Origin: Arthrobacter sp. V1I7
GTDB lineage: Bacteria > Actinomycetota > Actinomycetes > Actinomycetales > Micrococcaceae
Length of the DNA: 64,000 bases
Direction of reading: 5' to 3'
Assembly: GCF_030817015.1 (NCBI RefSeq)
Contig: NZ_JAUSYS010000001.1
Coordinates: 1,860,001-1,924,000, forward strand
The notes beneath the pieces are model-generated. The model made no database searches. It was not told where the DNA came from and was given only the letters and a program-made list of their open reading frames with translations. Positions 54,143 to 63,271 of this stretch are shown piece by piece; positions within the stretch are counted from its first letter, which is position 1; the number at the start of each line of letters is the position of its first letter. Position numbers and translations under genes: made by a program.

Positions 54143-55096
54143 ATGTCACGCCGGAGCCTGTCACACCGGAAGCCCGGAACTGAACTGCCCGCCGGCGTTC
54201 CCGCTGCCCGGCACCGGCTGTCAGCCATGCTCGGCGCGCCGGATGGCAGCGGGGTCGGGAACGGCCTGCTGGAGCCCATGCCGGCGGCCGACCCCGTCGC
54301 GGACCAGCCTGACCGAACCCGTCCGGCTGCGACCGGAGACAGTCCGGCTGCGCCGGGACTCGGTCGGGCCGCGCCGGGACACAGTCCGGCCGCGCCCGGA
54401 GTCCGGAGCCGCACCGGCCTGAGGGCCTCCGCCCTGCTCGGAGCGGTTGCCGCCGTGCTCGGCGGCTGGTTTTGGTGGCGTGCGGTGACCGGCGCGCCGG
54501 AGATGGTCCCGCTGGGAGACGTGTCCTCAGTCGGCGTTCAACAGCAGAACGCAGGGCCCCGCCCCGAGTCTTCGCAGGCCCGGGATGGCACGAGCTCAGA
54601 GCCGACGAGGATCATTGTCCATGTGGCCGGCGCGGTGGTACGTCCTGGCGTGGTCGAGCTGCCGGCGGGGAGCCGCCTGCACGAAGCCCTCACCGCGGCC
54701 GGCGGCACCACCGGCTCGGCAGAACCAGATCGGCTCAATCTCGCCGCGGTTGTCGAGGACGGCCAGCAGATCGTCGTGCCCGAGCGGGGGCAGCCGGAGG
54801 CCTCGTCCGGCGAAGCCGCCGGCTCCAGCGGCCAAGCCGCCGGCACGGGCGGTTCCGGGAGCGCCGGCACGGGGAGTGCCGGACCAGGGGGTGCGGCCGG
54901 CGGAACCAGGATCAATCTGAACACCGCAGGCGTCGAGGAACTCGGCACGCTGCCCCGCGTCGGGCCGGTTCTGGCCCAGCGCATCGTGGACTGGCGCAAG
55001 CAACACGGCCGCTTCCAGACGGTGGACGAGCTCGATGCCGTCGACGGAGTGGGGCCCAAGCTGCTTGAGACCTTGCTTCCGCTGGTGCGGGTCTGA
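54143..55096 (+). CDS. comEA: ComEA-like DNA-binding competence protein
   Basis: Membrane-anchored DNA receptor for transformation-type DNA uptake. In 317 residues it has a disordered Pro/Ala-rich N-terminus (about 1-90) with GDSPAAPG/GHSPAAPG repeats, one membrane segment at about 95-113, a SLBB domain at about 155-205 (IIVHVAGAVVRPGVVELPAG), a Gly/Ser-rich linker, and two helix-hairpin-helix motifs at the C-terminus (INLNTAGVEELGTLPRVGPVLAQRIVDW). ATG 54143 is chosen; the frame further upstream overlaps the DegV gene. The stop overlaps the comEC start (TGATG). Confidence 0.9.
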   Translation: MSRRSLSHRKPGTELPAGVPAARHRLSAMLGAPDGSGVGNGLLEPMPAADPVADQPDRTRPAATGDSPAAPGLGRAAPGHSPAAPGVRSRTGLRASALLGAVAAVLGGWFWWRAVTGAPEMVPLGDVSSVGVQQQNAGPRPESSQARDGTSSEPTRIIVHVAGAVVRPGVVELPAGSRLHEALTAAGGTTGSAEPDRLNLAAVVEDGQQIVVPERGQPEASSGEAAGSSGQAAGTGGSGSAGTGSAGPGGAAGGTRINLNTAGVEELGTLPRVGPVLAQRIVDWRKQHGRFQTVDELDAVDGVGPKLLETLLPLVRV

Positions 55097-57123
55097 TGGC
55101 GCGGCAGAGCCGCTGGCAACGGTACGTTGACGCAGCGGTCGACGGTCCGCCGTCAGCCGGCCGCGGCGACACCCGGCACCGCGTTGCCAGCACGACACCG
55201 CCGCGACTGGCCGGACCTGCCCAGGCAGGGGAAGGACGTGCCCGGGCGGGCACCCGGGCAGGGGCCGGACGTGCGGACATCCGCGTCTGGCTGAGGGACC
55301 GGCAGCTGGCCGCCACAGCTCCGGACCGTTCCGGTCCGGAGCATTCCGGGGAGCCGGCACGCCGGACGGACCTGCGGCTGGTTCCGGCGGCGCTCCTGGC
55401 CTGGGCCACAGCGGCCGCCGGAGGCTGGCTGGACCCCGGCGCACTCGCTGTCCTGTGCGCTGCGCTTCTGGCAGGCTCCGGAGCGTTGTTGCTGCGTGTC
55501 GCGGCCCGGGCAGGAGGCCGGACCGCCACCACCGAATCATCCGGACGGAGCGGGTCGGCGCCCCGCAGCTTGTTGGCTACTGCGGCGGTGGCGCTGCTGC
55601 TTTCCGCCGTGGCGGGCTCGCACGCAGCCGTTGCTTCGGCTCAGCGCCACGATGCGGACCTGGCAGGCGCTGTGGCGGCCAACGCTCCGGTGGTGGCTGA
55701 AGTCGTCGTTGCCGGTGCCCCGCGGCGGCTCTCGTCGCCGGGACGGTCTGGACTGGCCGACCGGTGGGCCGTACCGGCCATGTTGGTCGCCATGGACTGG
55801 GACGCCCGCAGGATCCGGGCGGCCGCCGGTGTGCTGGTGTTGGGTGGCCCGGATTGGGAACACGCCCTGCCGGGGGAGCGGATCCGGACGACCGGAAAAC
55901 TCAGACCGGCGGAGCCGGGCCAAATCGCGGCGGCCGTCCTCTCGGCCTCCTCGGCGCCGCGAACGCTGGCAGACCCGGGCCCACTGCAGCAGGGTGCCAG
56001 GTCGCTGCGGGAGGACCTGGCCAGTGCAGCAGGGCGCTTCGGAGGGGACGCCGCGGGCTTGCTGCCGGGGATGGTCACGGGCGACACCAGCAGCCTCGAC
56101 CCGCACCTGGAGAGCTCGATGAAAACGGTCGGAATGACCCACCTTACGGCCGTCAGCGGGGCCAACTGCAGCATCATACTGGGGGTGTTCCTGCTGCTCG
56201 CCCGCGGCCTCCGCCTGGGCCGGGTTGCCGCCGCAGCCGTGTGCCTCGCCGGGCTGGGAATGTTCGTCCTGATGGTGGGACCGGACCCCAGCGTCCTGCG
56301 GGCCGCCGTGATGGGCGCCATCGGTCTCGTTTCCCTGGTCGGCGGCCGGACCGGAGGCGGTCTCAGCTTCCTGTGCCTTGCCGTTATTGGCCTGTTGCTG
56401 ACGGATCCGGGATTGTCCACGAGTTTCGGGTTCCTGCTTTCGGTGCTGGCCACGCTGGGCATTGTGGTGACCGGAAGGCCGATCATGTCCTGGCTGCCCA
56501 GGGCTGTGCCGCGCTGGGCGGCTGCCGGACTTGCCGTACCGTTGGCGGCGCAGGTTTTCTGCGGCCCGGCGATTGTCCTCCTTCAGCCTCAGTTCTCGAC
56601 CTACGCCTTGGCCGCAAATCTTGTTGCCTCCGCGTTGGTCCCGCCGGTCACCCTGTTCGGGACGGCCGCCGTACCGCTCGTGCCGATTTCGCCCGGGCTC
56701 GCCGCGGCTCCGCTGGCGGTTGCGGCGGTCTTCGCAGGCGGGGTCGCCGGCATAGCACGCTTCTTTGCGGATCTCCCCGGGGCCGTCCTGCCCTGGCCGG
56801 AGGGCCCCTATGGCATGGCCACGATGGTGCTGTTCTCCGTGGCGGTCCTCACCTCGGTGTGGCTGGTCCTGCACCCCGCCGCCGTCGTCGCACGGGCAGT
56901 GGCGGCCCAGAGGCGGACGGTCGCCATCCTCACCGGGCTGTCGTGCGGCCACCCCGGCCTGCAGGGGCCGGTCGGACGCGTCCAACGCGGCTTGGTGGAC
57001 CGCCCGGGCCGTGGCACGCTTAGAGTCTGCAAACGAACTTCCCGGAGGAATCACGAGTGGCTGCTGCCCAGACCCAACGCCCCAGGACCGCCGCGACGAT
57101 CACGGCCACCTGGCGTGATGTGA
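55096..57123 (+). CDS. comEC: ComEC-like DNA-uptake channel, without the C-terminal nuclease-type domain
   Basis: Polytopic inner-membrane channel for single-stranded DNA. The Competence domain is present, with the signature HLTAVSGANCSIILG starting at H349 and many membrane segments up to about residue 595. The long N-terminal part (about 1-100) is basic and Pro/Arg-rich. The metallo-beta-lactamase domain seen in many ComEC/Rec2 proteins is absent. After about residue 600 the sequence turns into low-complexity Arg/Pro-rich coding (RTSRRNHEWLLPRPNAPGPP) and runs 67 bp into holA. The true end may be earlier, or the frame may be damaged near the C-terminus. Confidence 0.82.
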   Translation: MARQSRWQRYVDAAVDGPPSAGRGDTRHRVASTTPPRLAGPAQAGEGRARAGTRAGAGRADIRVWLRDRQLAATAPDRSGPEHSGEPARRTDLRLVPAALLAWATAAAGGWLDPGALAVLCAALLAGSGALLLRVAARAGGRTATTESSGRSGSAPRSLLATAAVALLLSAVAGSHAAVASAQRHDADLAGAVAANAPVVAEVVVAGAPRRLSSPGRSGLADRWAVPAMLVAMDWDARRIRAAAGVLVLGGPDWEHALPGERIRTTGKLRPAEPGQIAAAVLSASSAPRTLADPGPLQQGARSLREDLASAAGRFGGDAAGLLPGMVTGDTSSLDPHLESSMKTVGMTHLTAVSGANCSIILGVFLLLARGLRLGRVAAAAVCLAGLGMFVLMVGPDPSVLRAAVMGAIGLVSLVGGRTGGGLSFLCLAVIGLLLTDPGLSTSFGFLLSVLATLGIVVTGRPIMSWLPRAVPRWAAAGLAVPLAAQVFCGPAIVLLQPQFSTYALAANLVASALVPPVTLFGTAAVPLVPISPGLAAAPLAVAAVFAGGVAGIARFFADLPGAVLPWPEGPYGMATMVLFSVAVLTSVWLVLHPAAVVARAVAAQRRTVAILTGLSCGHPGLQGPVGRVQRGLVDRPGRGTLRVCKRTSRRNHEWLLPRPNAPGPPRRSRPPGVM

Positions 57124-58070
57124 CGCCGGCGGCCGTCGTGCTGATCGGCGGTCCGGAGGACTACCTGGGTATCCGCGCGATGGACCGGGTCCGCTCCCAG
57201 GTGCGCGCGGCCGCGCCCGATGTCGAAGTCAGCCGGCTCAGTGCCGGCAGTTACGAGCCGGGCTCGCTCGCGATGAATGTCAGCCCGTCCCTGTTCGGTG
57301 AGCGGAAGCTCATCGAAGTCGAGGGGCTCGAGGCCATGAACGACGCCTTCCTGGCCGACGCGCTGAAGTACCTGGCGCACCCCGAACCCGATGCTGTACT
57401 GGTCCTCCGCCATGGCGGTGGCGTGCGTGGGAAAAAGCTGCTGGATGCCATCAAGGCGGGCGGCTGGCCGGTGGTTGACTGTCAGCCGCTGAAGAAAGAC
57501 GCGGACAAGGTGGCCTTCGTGACCGGAGAGTTCAAGGCCGCGGCCCGCCGCATTGACCCCGACGCGGTGCACGCACTGGTTAACGCTGTCGGCGCGCACC
57601 TGGCGGAACTGGCGGCTGCCTGCACCCAGCTGATCGCAGATGCCGCAACCGGAGTGGACGCCGCCATGGTGGACCGGTACTACGGCGGCCGCGTGGAAGC
57701 AACGGCCTTCAAAGTCGCCGATGCTGCCCTCGCCGGGAATGCCCCGCTGGCGCTGTCCACCCTCCGGCATGCCCTGGCCACCGGCGCCGACCCTGTTCCG
57801 CTGGTAGCTGCGCTGGCTTCAAAGCTGCGCAGCCTGGCTAAGGTCGCGGGGGCACAGGGCTCATCGGCCCAAATTGCCAAGCAGCTGGGGATGCAGCCGT
57901 GGCTGGTCGAGCAGGCGCAGCGCGAGGTGCGCCGCTGGACGCCGGAGGGACTGGTCCGGTCCATTCAGGTGACGGCTGAAGCGGACGCGCAGGTCAAGGG
58001 ACTCTCCCGGGACCCCGTCTACGCCGTGGAACATGCCGTGACCGTGATAGCGACCTCGGTCCGCCGCTGA
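57057..58070 (+). CDS. holA: DNA polymerase III delta subunit
   Basis: Clamp-loader subunit that opens the sliding clamp. The 337-residue product has VVLIGGPEDYLGIRAMDRVR at the N-terminus, the clamp-contact region LSAGSYEPGSLAMNVSPSLFGERKLIEVEG, and a helical C-terminal collar (VPLVAALASKLRSLAKVAG). It starts with GTG at 57057 after GGAGG at 57042-57046, within the 3' end of the comEC frame. The comEA-comEC-holA order followed by rpsT on the other strand is the standard actinobacterial arrangement. Confidence 0.94.
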   Translation: MAAAQTQRPRTAATITATWRDVTPAAVVLIGGPEDYLGIRAMDRVRSQVRAAAPDVEVSRLSAGSYEPGSLAMNVSPSLFGERKLIEVEGLEAMNDAFLADALKYLAHPEPDAVLVLRHGGGVRGKKLLDAIKAGGWPVVDCQPLKKDADKVAFVTGEFKAAARRIDPDAVHALVNAVGAHLAELAAACTQLIADAATGVDAAMVDRYYGGRVEATAFKVADAALAGNAPLALSTLRHALATGADPVPLVAALASKLRSLAKVAGAQGSSAQIAKQLGMQPWLVEQAQREVRRWTPEGLVRSIQVTAEADAQVKGLSRDPVYAVEHAVTVIATSVRR

Positions 58071-58192
58071 GGCACTCCTGGGCGGCGGATGATCCCGTCC
58101 CCGAGCGGAGCCGGCGCCCTGGCCGGGCCAGGGACGAGTCTGAGCCGGTTTATGGTAGTGCCAACCCATTCTGGCAGTGGCTTTAACTGGAC

Positions 58193-58221
58193 GTGGCCGG
58201 CACCGTGAGGGGGCCGGCCAC
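58193..58221 (-). terminator. Hairpin between convergent holA and rpsT
   Basis: A perfect 9-bp stem (GTGGCCGGC at 58193-58201 with 58213-58221) lies 28 nt beyond the rpsT stop. There is no U run on either side, so it is a candidate terminator only. The remaining 110 bp to holA have imperfect repeats but no gene. Confidence 0.4.
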
Positions 58222-58249
58222 ATTCATCAGTTCAGTTGAACTGGAAACC

Positions 58250-58510
58250 TTACAGCGCGTTGACCTTCTTGGAGATCGCGGACTTGCGGTTTGCAGCGTT
58301 GTTCTTGTGAAGAACTCCCTTGCTGACAGCCTTGTCCAGCTTGCGGCTGGCAGAAACCAGTGCAACAGCCGCGGCATCCTTGTCGGTGGACTCAACGGCG
58401 GTGTTGACGGCGCGGATGGCCGTCTTCAGCTCGGACTTGACTGCGTTGTTGCGCAGGCGAGCCTTCTCGTTGGTGAGGATGCGCTTCTTCTGGGACTTGA
58501 TATTAGCCAC
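58250..58510 (-). CDS. rpsT: 30S ribosomal protein S20
   Basis: Primary 16S rRNA-binding protein of three helices. The 86-residue sequence begins [20 protein letters not shown], and the C-terminal half has [30 protein letters not shown]. It is Lys/Ala-rich and full length. It starts with GTG. A 5' leader of about 125 nt is expected if the extended -10 at 58643-58651 is its promoter. It is convergent with holA. Confidence 0.97.
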   Translation of the reverse strand: MANIKSQKKRILTNEKARLRNNAVKSELKTAIRAVNTAVESTDKDAAAVALVSASRKLDKAVSKGVLHKNNAANRKSAISKKVNAL

Positions 58511-58642
58511 GTGTGAACTCTCTTTTTCAATGCGGAAAATGGTCTAGAGGGCTTTCAGATTGGCCATTGACTGAGCGGCGTGGGGATACCTATGGCGACC
58601 AACCATATGTGGCCGTCGACCTGCACGGACACACAGCTGTAA

Positions 58643-58651
58643 ATCATAGCA
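58643..58651 (-). promoter_or_regulatory. Candidate extended -10 promoter of rpsT
   Basis: On the minus strand TGC TATGAT forms an extended -10 (TATGAT is 5 of 6 to consensus). The predicted start is near 58636, about 126 nt upstream of the rpsT start. No -35 match is seen, which is usual for extended -10 promoters. Confidence 0.4.
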
Positions 58652-58689
58652 GAGACGCCGGTCCGGGAGCGATCCGGGAGGGCAAGCGG

Positions 58690-59307
58690 TCAGGACCAGC
58701 CGTGACGGGTCCGCAGGGCCGAGGCGACCAGGCTGAAGCGGCCGGAGTCCAGGACTGCCCCTTCCCGCCGGACGTCTGCAGGGTTGATCTGCAGGATGCG
58801 GTCCAGTTTTGCCTCGCTGGGGCGCCGCTGCCGGTCCCAGGGCCCGGTGCCGATGTCCACGTAATCCTCGGCGCGGCGTCCACCGTTGTCATGGTCTTTG
58901 CTGGTCAGCATGACCCCCAGCAGGTAGCCCCCGGTGTCGCCTACCAGCAGTACCGGGCGGTCCTTGCCCTGCGAATGGTCTTCTTCATAGGGCACCCACG
59001 TCCAGACCACCTCACCGGGCTCGGGAAGGCCATTGGGGGAGGGAGTGTAGCGGACGGCCCCGGTTCCGCGGAAGTCCCCCGGGTAGTTCCCGGCGGTACC
59101 CGCCGCGCCGGCGGACTTCCCCGGGCGGGGTGCCGTCTTCGCCCGCGCCGGAGCCGTTTTTCCCCGCGGCGCGGGGCTCGTACCGCGGGGCGGGGCCGGG
59201 GCCGCCGAGAGCGTGCCGGAGCTGCCGGATACAGAGCCGGTCAGCCGGTCCAGGAGGCGCAGGGTGGTGCGGACGGCGTTGCCGATCACGCGCAGGTTCA
59301 ATGCCAT
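58690..59307 (-). CDS. PemK/MazF-like domain protein without an adjacent antitoxin
   Basis: A 205-residue protein. The N-terminal 75 residues are basic and Pro/Ala-rich (SAAPAPPRGTSPAPRGKTAP). The C-terminal domain resembles the PemK/MazF fold: GEVVWTWVPYEEDHSQGKDRPVLLVG carries the conserved strand and loop of these RNases, followed by LGVMLTSKDHDN. The gene lies between rpsT and lepA, where related actinobacteria have the same gene. No small antitoxin ORF is adjacent on either side, so it may have a housekeeping role rather than act as a toxin. It starts with ATG at 59307. Confidence 0.75.
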   Translation of the reverse strand: MALNLRVIGNAVRTTLRLLDRLTGSVSGSSGTLSAAPAPPRGTSPAPRGKTAPARAKTAPRPGKSAGAAGTAGNYPGDFRGTGAVRYTPSPNGLPEPGEVVWTWVPYEEDHSQGKDRPVLLVGDTGGYLLGVMLTSKDHDNGGRRAEDYVDIGTGPWDRQRRPSEAKLDRILQINPADVRREGAVLDSGRFSLVASALRTRHGWS

Positions 59308-59450
59308 GGGGAAACCTTACCGGGGCCACCAGCGGGGCCGCCCGGTCGCGGAGGGCACTAATGCACTTCGCCGCGCCGGGACGTGGGAGACTATAAGTTC
59401 AGATACGCGGCACGTCGCGGGATGTCACCACCATCCGCACGGACCGTGCA

Positions 59451-59474
59451 AATGCCAACAGTAATGCCAACAGT
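59451..59474 (+). repeat. 12-bp tandem duplication upstream of lepA
   Basis: AATGCCAACAGT occurs twice in a row, ending one base before the AAGGA of the lepA ribosome-binding site. TATAAG at 59392-59397 could be the lepA -10, which would put the repeat in the 5' leader. Confidence 0.85.
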
Positions 59475-59485
59475 AAGGACCCTGC

Positions 59486-61339
59486 GTGTCTCCCATGGCC
59501 CGCACCGCCCCGGTGCCTGCCGCAACAGATCCGGCCACCATCCGGAACTTTTGCATCATTGCGCACATTGACCACGGCAAGTCCACGCTGGCCGACCGGA
59601 TGCTCCAGTACACCGGCGTCGTCAAGTCCCGTGACATGAAGGCCCAGTACCTGGACCGGATGGACATTGAGCGCGAACGCGGCATCACCATCAAGTCCCA
59701 GGCCGTCCGCATGCCGTGGGAGCTCGACGGCACCAGCTACGCGCTGAACATGATCGACACCCCCGGGCACGTCGACTTCACCTACGAGGTCTCCCGTTCA
59801 CTCGCGGCCTGTGAGGGCGCCGTGCTTCTCGTGGACGCCGCTCAGGGCATCGAGGCGCAGACCCTTGCCAACCTCTACCTGGCGATGGAAAACAACCTCA
59901 CGATCATCCCGGTGCTGAATAAGATCGACCTCCCGGCCGCGCAGCCCGAGAAGTATGCGGCGGAGCTGGCCAGCCTCATCGGCGGCGATCCAGACGACGT
60001 GCTCCGCGTCTCCGGCAAGACCGGCGCCGGCGTCGAGGTCCTGCTGGACAAGATCGTCCGCGACCTGCCCGCCCCTGTGGGCGACCCCAACGCCCCGGCC
60101 CGCGCCATGATCTTCGACTCGGTCTACGACACGTACCGCGGCGTGGTGACGTACGTCCGCGTGGTCGACGGCATGCTGCACCCCCGCGAACGCATCCAGA
60201 TGATGTCCACCCGCGCCACCCACGAACTCCTCGAGATCGGCGTCAGCTCCCCGGAGCCCACCCCCTCCAAGGGCCTCGGCGTCGGCGAAGTCGGCTACCT
60301 CATCACCGGCGTTAAGGACGTGCGCCAGTCCAAGGTCGGCGACACCGTCACCAACCTGGCCAAACCGGCCACGAAGTCGCTCAGCGGCTATGCGGATGCC
60401 AAACCCATGGTCTTCTCCGGCCTGTATCCCCTGGACGGCACCGACTATCCGGTGCTCCGCGATGCGCTGGAGAAGCTGATGCTCAACGACGCGGCGCTCG
60501 TGTACGAGCCGGAGACGTCCGCCGCGCTGGGATTCGGCTTCCGCGTGGGTTTCCTGGGCCTGCTGCACCTGGAAATCACGCGCGAGCGCCTGGAACGCGA
60601 ATACAACCTGGACCTGATCTCCACCGCCCCCAACGTGGAATACGAGGTGACGCTGGAAGACAAGAAGATCGTCCACGTGACCAACCCCAGCGAGTACCCC
60701 TCCGGCAAGGTCGCCGAAGTCCGCGAGCCGATGGTTTCCGCCACCATCCTTGCGCCGAGCGAGTTTGTCGGCGCCATCATGGAGCTCTGCCAGAGCCGGC
60801 GCGGCGTTCTCGGCGGCATGGACTACCTCTCTGAGGACCGGGTGGAAATCCGGTACCGGCTGCCGCTGGCCGAAATCGTCTTCGATTTCTTCGACATCCT
60901 CAAGTCCAAGACCCGCGGCTACGGCTCGCTGGACTGGAAGGCCGACGGCGATCAGGTCGCCGACCTGGTCAAGGTGGACATCATGCTCCAGGGCGAACAG
61001 GTTGATGCCTTCTCCGCCATCACGCACCGCGACAAGGCCTATGCCTACGGCGTGATGATGACGGGCAAGCTGCGCGAACTGATTCCGCGCCAGCAGTTCG
61101 AAGTGCCCATCCAGGCCGCCATCGGTTCGCGGATCATCGCCCGTGAAAGCATCCGCGCCATCCGCAAGGATGTGCTCGCCAAGTGCTACGGCGGTGACAT
61201 CACCCGAAAGCGCAAGCTGCTGGAAAAGCAGAAGGAAGGCAAGAAGCGGATGAAGATGGTGGGCCGCGTCGAGGTCCCCCAGGAAGCCTTCATCGCAGCC
61301 CTCACCACGGACGAATCCAAGGACAAGGCCAAGAAGTAG
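59486..61339 (+). CDS. lepA: Elongation factor 4 (LepA)
   Basis: Ribosome-associated translational GTPase. The 617-residue product has the G motifs [17 protein letters not shown] and NKID, and the C-terminal domain specific to LepA ([18 protein letters not shown], then [21 protein letters not shown]). It starts with GTG at 59486 with AAGGA at 59475-59479. The stop codon lies in a 24-bp tandem duplication. hemW follows after 66 bp, as is common in actinobacteria. Confidence 0.97.
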   Translation: MSPMARTAPVPAATDPATIRNFCIIAHIDHGKSTLADRMLQYTGVVKSRDMKAQYLDRMDIERERGITIKSQAVRMPWELDGTSYALNMIDTPGHVDFTYEVSRSLAACEGAVLLVDAAQGIEAQTLANLYLAMENNLTIIPVLNKIDLPAAQPEKYAAELASLIGGDPDDVLRVSGKTGAGVEVLLDKIVRDLPAPVGDPNAPARAMIFDSVYDTYRGVVTYVRVVDGMLHPRERIQMMSTRATHELLEIGVSSPEPTPSKGLGVGEVGYLITGVKDVRQSKVGDTVTNLAKPATKSLSGYADAKPMVFSGLYPLDGTDYPVLRDALEKLMLNDAALVYEPETSAALGFGFRVGFLGLLHLEITRERLEREYNLDLISTAPNVEYEVTLEDKKIVHVTNPSEYPSGKVAEVREPMVSATILAPSEFVGAIMELCQSRRGVLGGMDYLSEDRVEIRYRLPLAEIVFDFFDILKSKTRGYGSLDWKADGDQVADLVKVDIMLQGEQVDAFSAITHRDKAYAYGVMMTGKLRELIPRQQFEVPIQAAIGSRIIARESIRAIRKDVLAKCYGGDITRKRKLLEKQKEGKKRMKMVGRVEVPQEAFIAALTTDESKDKAKK

Positions 61340-61378
61340 CAGTGTCGGTTAGACAAGAAGTAGCAGTGTCGGTTAGAA
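61331..61378 (+). repeat. 24-bp tandem duplication spanning the lepA stop codon
   Basis: Two 24-bp units (61331-61354 and 61355-61378) differ only at the last base. The first contains the lepA C-terminal Lys codons and TAG stop; the second repeats AAGAAGTAG and the following bases in noncoding sequence. The copy length is a multiple of three, and the stop in the first unit keeps LepA unchanged. Confidence 0.9.
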
Positions 61379-61405
61379 CTGTCCAAAATCAGCCGGGCGG
61401 GTCCC

Positions 61406-62644
61406 ATGCCTAGCGCTCTTCCGCTGGGCGACCCGGCGCCGCCGGACGGGCTGTTGCCCGCCCAGGCGCTGGAGGGCGCCGCCGGGCGGGCCTTCGGGCT
61501 CTACGTTCACATCCCGTTCTGCGCCGTCCGCTGCGGCTACTGCGACTTCAACACCTACACCGCCACAGAGCTCGGCGGCGGGGCGTCACAGGACGCCTAC
61601 GCCGGCACGGCCATCGCAGAGATTGACTTCGCCGCCCGGGCACTGACCAACAGTGGCCTGCCAGCGCGTCCGCTCGGAACGGTCTTCTTCGGCGGCGGGA
61701 CGCCCACGCTGCTGCCCGCCGAGGACCTGGCGCGTATCCTGACCGCCGCGATCTCGGCCTGGGGCCTCGCGCCCGGCGCCGAGGTCACCACGGAAGCCAA
61801 CCCCGACTCGGTCACCCCCGAATCCCTGCAGCTGCTCGCCGACGCCGGCTTCACCCGCGTCTCGTTCGGCATGCAATCGGCGGTCCCCCACGTGCTGAAG
61901 GTCCTCGACCGGACGCACACCCCCAGCCGCGTGCCGCAGGTGGTCCGGTGGGCACGGGAAGCAGGCCTGGCGGTCAGCCTCGACCTGATCTACGGGACCC
62001 CGGGGGAGTCGCTGGAGGACTGGCGCTATTCGCTGGAGACGGCGCTGTCCTACGGCCCGGACCACATCAGCGCCTACGCGCTGATCGTCGAGGAAGGCAC
62101 CAAGCTCGCCGCCCAGATCCGCCGCGGGGAAGTGCCGGGGATCGACGACGACGATCACGCCGCCAAGTATGAACTCGCCGACCAGCTCATTTCGGCCGCC
62201 GGCCTCGGCTGGTACGAAGTCAGTAACTGGGCCCGCACGCCTGAACAGGCCTGCCGCCACAACCTCGCGTACTGGCGGGGTGACGACTGGTGGGGGATCG
62301 GCCCGGGGGCGCACTCACATGTGGGCGGCGTCCGCTGGTGGAACGTCAAGCACCCGACCGCCTACGCGAACCGGCTGGGTTCCGGGCTCTCACCGGCCGC
62401 CGGGCGGGAAACCCTCGACTCGGAGACCCGCACCGTGGAGCGCGTCATGCTCGAAGCGCGGCTGAACACCGGGCTGGAGATCAACAGCCTGGGCGGTCCG
62501 GGGGACACCGGCCGGCACTCGGTGGCGGGGCTGATTGCCGACGGCCTGGTGGAGCCGGCGGCGGCATTCAAGGGCCGGCTGGTGCTCACGCTCAAGGGCC
62601 GGCTGCTCGCCGATGCCGTGGTCCGCAGGATCCTGCCGGACTGA
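61406..62644 (+). CDS. hemW: Heme chaperone HemW (radical SAM)
   Basis: Radical-SAM family heme chaperone, formerly called oxygen-independent coproporphyrinogen oxidase-like. The 412-residue product has the cluster motif CxxxCxxC at C39, C43 and C46 (IPFCAVRCGYCDF) and GTVFFGGGTPTLLP. It also carries TRVSFGMQSAVPHVLKVLDR and a C-terminal HemN domain. The motif lacks the fourth Cys found in true HemN enzymes, which supports HemW. It starts with ATG. The ribosome-binding site is weak. Confidence 0.93.
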   Translation: MPSALPLGDPAPPDGLLPAQALEGAAGRAFGLYVHIPFCAVRCGYCDFNTYTATELGGGASQDAYAGTAIAEIDFAARALTNSGLPARPLGTVFFGGGTPTLLPAEDLARILTAAISAWGLAPGAEVTTEANPDSVTPESLQLLADAGFTRVSFGMQSAVPHVLKVLDRTHTPSRVPQVVRWAREAGLAVSLDLIYGTPGESLEDWRYSLETALSYGPDHISAYALIVEEGTKLAAQIRRGEVPGIDDDDHAAKYELADQLISAAGLGWYEVSNWARTPEQACRHNLAYWRGDDWWGIGPGAHSHVGGVRWWNVKHPTAYANRLGSGLSPAAGRETLDSETRTVERVMLEARLNTGLEINSLGGPGDTGRHSVAGLIADGLVEPAAAFKGRLVLTLKGRLLADAVVRRILPD

Positions 62645-62735
62645 CCGGGCCGGACTCAGCAGACCGGACTGACCAGACAGGGCCGCTGGAGGCCGGACCT
62701 ACGCGCCGGACTGCGCCGCTGCGGCGCCCTGCGCG

Positions 62736-63155
62736 CTATTTGATCCAGCGCAGGTTGAAGTCGTAGCGGTGCGGCTGGCCGCGGTTGACGTGGATGCCCG
62801 CCGCGACGGAAAAGCAGGTGACCGCAATCCAGATCACCGTGGCGAGGACCGCGAAGATGTTTCCCACCACGGGGACGAAGACCAGCAGGTTCGCGACCAC
62901 GGCGGCGATCGTCGGCGGCAGCGTGAAGTTGAGGGCTTCTTTGGACTCCTGCGCCGTAAACGGGCCACGGTCCTTGAAGATCAGGTAGATCAGCAGTGAA
63001 GGTACGCAGCCGAGGATGCCGCCGAAGTGCGCGAGCGTGGCCCACTGCCGATCCTCGCTGGCCGTCAGCGGCAGCGCGTTGGCGGGAACGCCATGGTACG
63101 GGGGCTGGCCATGGCCGGCCTGGTTGCCCGTGTGTTCGCGTGCGTCATCTGCCAC
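62736..63155 (-). CDS. DUF4870 membrane protein
   Basis: A 139-residue membrane protein with a polar N-terminus (about 1-40) and the DUF4870 pattern: RQWATLAHFGGILGCVPSLLIYLIFKDRGPFTAQESKEALNF in outline, followed by two membrane segments (AAVVANLLVFVPVVGNIFAVL and IWIAVTCFSVAAGI). GTG 63155 is chosen because AAGGA lies about 8 nt upstream; the frame continues further upstream into the next gene. The function is unknown. It is convergent with hemW across a 91-bp gap. Confidence 0.82.
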   Translation of the reverse strand: MADDAREHTGNQAGHGQPPYHGVPANALPLTASEDRQWATLAHFGGILGCVPSLLIYLIFKDRGPFTAQESKEALNFTLPPTIAAVVANLLVFVPVVGNIFAVLATVIWIAVTCFSVAAGIHVNRGQPHRYDFNLRWIK

Positions 63156-63271
63156 GGTTTCGTCCTTCGGATTGCTGTGATGCGTCGTTGCCTGGAGCTG
63201 CGGGGCCGCGCCGGATGCGCAGCCGCCGATCCCAGAATACTTGCTCGGAGGCCGAATCAAGGATCGGGACC

